A stretch of 64,000 nt of DNA from Lysinibacillus sp. KCTC 33748 (GTDB lineage Bacteria > Bacillota > Bacilli > Bacillales_A > Planococcaceae): contig NZ_MWSJ01000015.1 in the NCBI RefSeq assembly GCF_002237755.1, forward strand, positions 40,219-104,218. Reading direction: 5' to 3'. The notes below the pieces were generated by a model. The model was given only the letters and a program-made list of their open reading frames with translations. It was not told the DNA's origin and ran no database searches. The position numbers and the translations under genes are program-made. Shown here piece after piece: positions 63,685-64,000 of the stretch (position 1 is the first letter of the stretch; the number at the start of each line of letters is the position of its first letter).

Positions 63685-64000
63685 ACATATAATAAGAGAG
63701 TTACTCATATAGTTGAACGATAGTCAGTGACCGTTTGATCTCCTTCAAAATAACGAAGAAATAATACTTAGGACCTTCTTCAACTAATGGGGACGTTAGT
63801 TGAAGAAGAATCTTTAAAACAATCGTTGAGGGCAGACAGACGTAATATAGTAAGAGGGAAACAAAATTTCCTAAAACAGGTTCTAAGTCAAATGTTGGGG
63901 TGCTATACTCTTTCAGCACCTTAACCCAGATGAACTCCAATTTCTTTATACTTTAAATTTAATAAGATTTTTGCTCGAAAGTGATCGAAGCGTCGAAAGC
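63685..64000. other. Gene-free right edge with hairpins
   Basis: TTCTTCAACTAA (63776-63787) pairs perfectly with TTAGTTGAAGAA (63796-63807); GGTGCT / AGCACC at about 63898-63921 forms a smaller one. The first is followed by only a weak T run. No supportable gene is visible. Confidence 0.4.

Noticed and set aside
63701..63940. 79-codon minus-strand frame at the right edge
   Set aside because: It covers hairpin sequence, shows no ribosome site and no recognisable motif.
1..64000. CRISPR array
   Set aside because: Repeats in the window are dispersed, unequal in spacing and hairpin-like; no regular repeat-spacer series exists.

Overview
The window is AT-rich chromosomal DNA of a low-GC Gram-positive, endospore-former-type Firmicute. 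Protein style (YqhV, YrzF-like kinase, PatB, GbsR-type regulators, many GNATs) suggests a Bacillaceae/Planococcaceae relative such as Lysinibacillus or Solibacillus; the genus is an inference. No rRNA, tRNA or CRISPR array was seen. The left edge cuts one gene (XRE-cupin regulator).

Layout. 0-3 kb: XRE-cupin regulator divergent from an MFS transporter plus ornithine-cyclodeaminase-family operon. 3-7.9 kb: decayed DNA with repeats, a DinB pseudogene, an S9 peptidase and small membrane proteins. 8-15.5 kb: GntR/DUF1648 pair with a large palindromic operator, a membrane-anchored beta-lactamase-fold hydrolase, an ABC exporter and YqhV. 15.8-22 kb: cupin/MarR/pirin group with twin operators, then an arsenic cluster (arsR, acr3, small ORF, flavoprotein, broken arsN-like gene) with three copies of one operator. 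22-25.5 kb: two-component/ABC immunity-type cluster whose response regulator has a nonsense codon. 25.8-28.8 kb: a run of orphan immunity-like genes and toxin-tail fragments. 28.9-36.8 kb: MOSC protein, LysR, succinate-CoA transferase and HD protein (the last two behind paired terminator leaders), a ThrS TGS stub, bluB. 36.8-47.8 kb: ankyrin protein, DUF4261 protein, two copies of an integrase module (both broken), a YrzF-like kinase, a TetR/SDR-hydrolase unit, an IS66 relic. 47.9-57 kb: GH101/GH129-like lipoprotein, a DndB-like protein with XRE regulator and GIY-YIG-TPR protein, and an MFS efflux gene with a remarkable tandem leader. 57.5-64 kb: S9/DPP-IV peptidase with GbsR-type regulator, acetyltransferases, GrpB-family protein, PatB.

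Two dispersed repeat families give the window its character. Family R1 (five copies, all in the same orientation) contains a sequence nearly identical to the XerD half and centre of the Bacillus dif site, so the intervals may behave as Xer-recombined modules. Family R2 (three fuller copies and one partial) folds into conserved hairpins with compensatory changes and may be a structured RNA leader. The strongest regulatory find is at 55.3-55.5 kb: two identical five-codon leader ORFs (MNSPI) alternate with C-block/G-block hairpins that would mask the ribosome binding site of an MFS efflux gene.
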